From an uncultured bacterium (GTDB taxonomy: Bacteria > Patescibacteriota > Patescibacteriia > UBA1558 > GWA2-36-10), in assembly GCA_937870675.1 (NCBI GenBank), contig CALMZN010000032.1:1-6751 (forward strand): a stretch of DNA of 6,751 nt. Reading direction: 5' to 3'. A program made the position numbers and the translations under genes. A model generated the notes under the pieces. The model was not told the DNA's origin, searched no databases, and was given only the letters and a program-made list of their open reading frames with translations. Positions 5,838 to 6,751 of the stretch are shown here, piece by piece (within the stretch, counting starts at the first letter, position 1; each line of letters starts with the position of its first letter).

Positions 5838-6751
5838 TACAAATTTTTTATATAAATATCAAAATTTTTCATTACCTCATTAATAATAGACTCCCGAAAA
5901 TTTTCATAATTATTGATAGTCTGATACAATTTTTGATATGTCTCTGTAGAAAAATTATAATGCCCAGCTATGATTGAGCACAAAAATTTATTTTCCTTGT
6001 TATTGTTGTGCAACCATTTTCCCCATTTGCCACTTTGGTAGCATTGTTCTATCCATTCACTAATATCTATGCCGTAAATCAAACATTTATTAATAGTCAA
6101 CTGAGTTTGTATGATGCCATATTGCGGTGCAACATTGACAGCATCTATCAAGCCGTGGCGCAACTTGATTCTTTTGTCGTCTAAATAATCCGCATTATGT
6201 TCTTTGAGTTTCAATTTATATTTATTAGCTAAACTTCTTATTTGTTTAATAAATTTTATATTAAAATCACCGACCTGATCAATCTCCTTAATAAGGCTAC
6301 CTGTCTGACAAACATAAAATTCTATGTTAGGTAATTTGGAAAAATAATCCATATCCTCCTCAACTCTAACAACATTATCCAAAAAATCGCCTTTATTTTC
6401 ATCAGTACCTATTTCTATTAAAGTACTGGGGCTCTTTTTTTGTATATACTCAATGGCCTTTTTTGATTCGGACAAAATCTCTTGACGACCGCCTTTATAG
6501 TAACAAAAGTCTATGTGGATAAGATCAAAATTATTTGCTATATCACTATCAATAGTTTTGTAAACATCTTCTAAATCGTCATTTTTAAAACCGGGACCAC
6601 AATGATCACGACATATGTATACCTGAGCTTCAGGATATTGCTGTTTAAGTTTGACAATATAATCAGCGTACTCGGTGGTATTCCAAGTATTTACATATCC
6701 TCTATCCCAATCTATTTGATTTTTAGACGCAATAAGCATCAAGGGCTCTTT
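5837..6751 (-). CDS. GatZ/KbaZ-like class II tagatose-bisphosphate aldolase family protein, 5'-partial
   Basis: This TIM-barrel protein resembles the GatZ/KbaZ family (PF08013), partners of class II tagatose-1,6-bisphosphate aldolases. The frame is open to the window edge, so the TTG at 6742 and the ATG at 6739 are probably internal. The edge residues KEPLMLIASKNQ line up with the family's SPLLIEATSNQ strand, which suggests about 30-40 residues are missing. Other matches, numbered from TTG 6742: RGYVNTW (14-20; family GGYTGMT), CRDHCGPG (44-51; family GGDHLGP), HIDFCYYKGG (76-85), IEIGTDE (109-115), KEHNADY (180-186; family AHSTDYQ), HGLIDAVNVAPQYG (196-209; family HFAILKVGPALTFA) and AGHYNFS (259-265). 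Histidines 47, 182 and 261 are candidate metal or phosphate ligands. The location in a glycan locus, overlapping a nucleotidyltransferase by one base, argues for a role in building a sugar phosphate rather than in galactitol breakdown. Family assignment is fair; activity is unknown. Confidence 0.72.
   Translation of the reverse strand, partial: KEPLMLIASKNQIDWDRGYVNTWNTTEYADYIVKLKQQYPEAQVYICRDHCGPGFKNDDLEDVYKTIDSDIANNFDLIHIDFCYYKGGRQEILSESKKAIEYIQKKSPSTLIEIGTDENKGDFLDNVVRVEEDMDYFSKLPNIEFYVCQTGSLIKEIDQVGDFNIKFIKQIRSLANKYKLKLKEHNADYLDDKRIKLRHGLIDAVNVAPQYGIIQTQLTINKCLIYGIDISEWIEQCYQSGKWGKWLHNNNKENKFLCSIIAGHYNFSTETYQKLYQTINNYENFRESIINEVMKNFDIYIKNL

Overview
This window is a stretch of a surface-polysaccharide (O-antigen, capsule or exopolysaccharide) biosynthesis locus, cut off by the window at both ends. 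Most of it is AT-rich (for example 14 of 60 bases are G+C in 6181-6240), with tight gene packing, TAATG stop-start overlaps and mostly no visible Shine-Dalgarno sites. A compact, AT-rich bacterium is likely. The style resembles Candidate Phyla Radiation (Patescibacteria) genomes, but no phylogenetic marker is present, so this is a guess. One gene ends on TGA immediately before a terminator, which argues that TGA is a stop codon here (not the recoded-TGA codes of some CPR lineages).

Layout. (a) 1-2186, plus strand: the 3' part of a polyprenyl-phosphate sugar-1-phosphate transferase (initiates the lipid-linked repeat unit), then a Wzx-type flippase overlapping it by one base. (b) 2194-3330, minus strand: a three-part SAM methyltransferase of the nucleotide-sugar C-methyltransferase type whose N-terminal zinc site has degenerated. 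Genes (a) and (b) converge with only 7 bp between them, and each one's likely terminator lies inside the end of the other. (c) 3368-5110, plus strand: a self-contained, visibly GC-richer unit (33 of 60 bases G+C in 3781-3840; 41 of 60 in 4801-4860) with a 65-bp promoter segment present twice in tandem, a Nudix hydrolase, an inositol-monophosphatase/CysQ-like phosphatase with a strong Shine-Dalgarno, and a strong terminator. (d) 5109-6751, minus strand: a sugar-phosphate nucleotidyltransferase and, upstream of it and overlapping by one base, a GatZ/KbaZ-like (tagatose-bisphosphate aldolase family) protein truncated by the window end.

How they fit together. The minus-strand genes (aldolase-like, nucleotidyltransferase, methyltransferase) look like one module for making, activating and modifying an unusual sugar or polyol phosphate, used in the glycan that the sugar transferase starts and the flippase exports. 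Unit (c) appears to have been inserted into that module: without it the methyltransferase start would lie about 40 bp behind the nucleotidyltransferase stop. Its base composition, own promoters, own terminator and different ribosome-binding style suggest a separate origin. No transposase, integrase, terminal inverted repeats, tRNA, rRNA or CRISPR array was seen.
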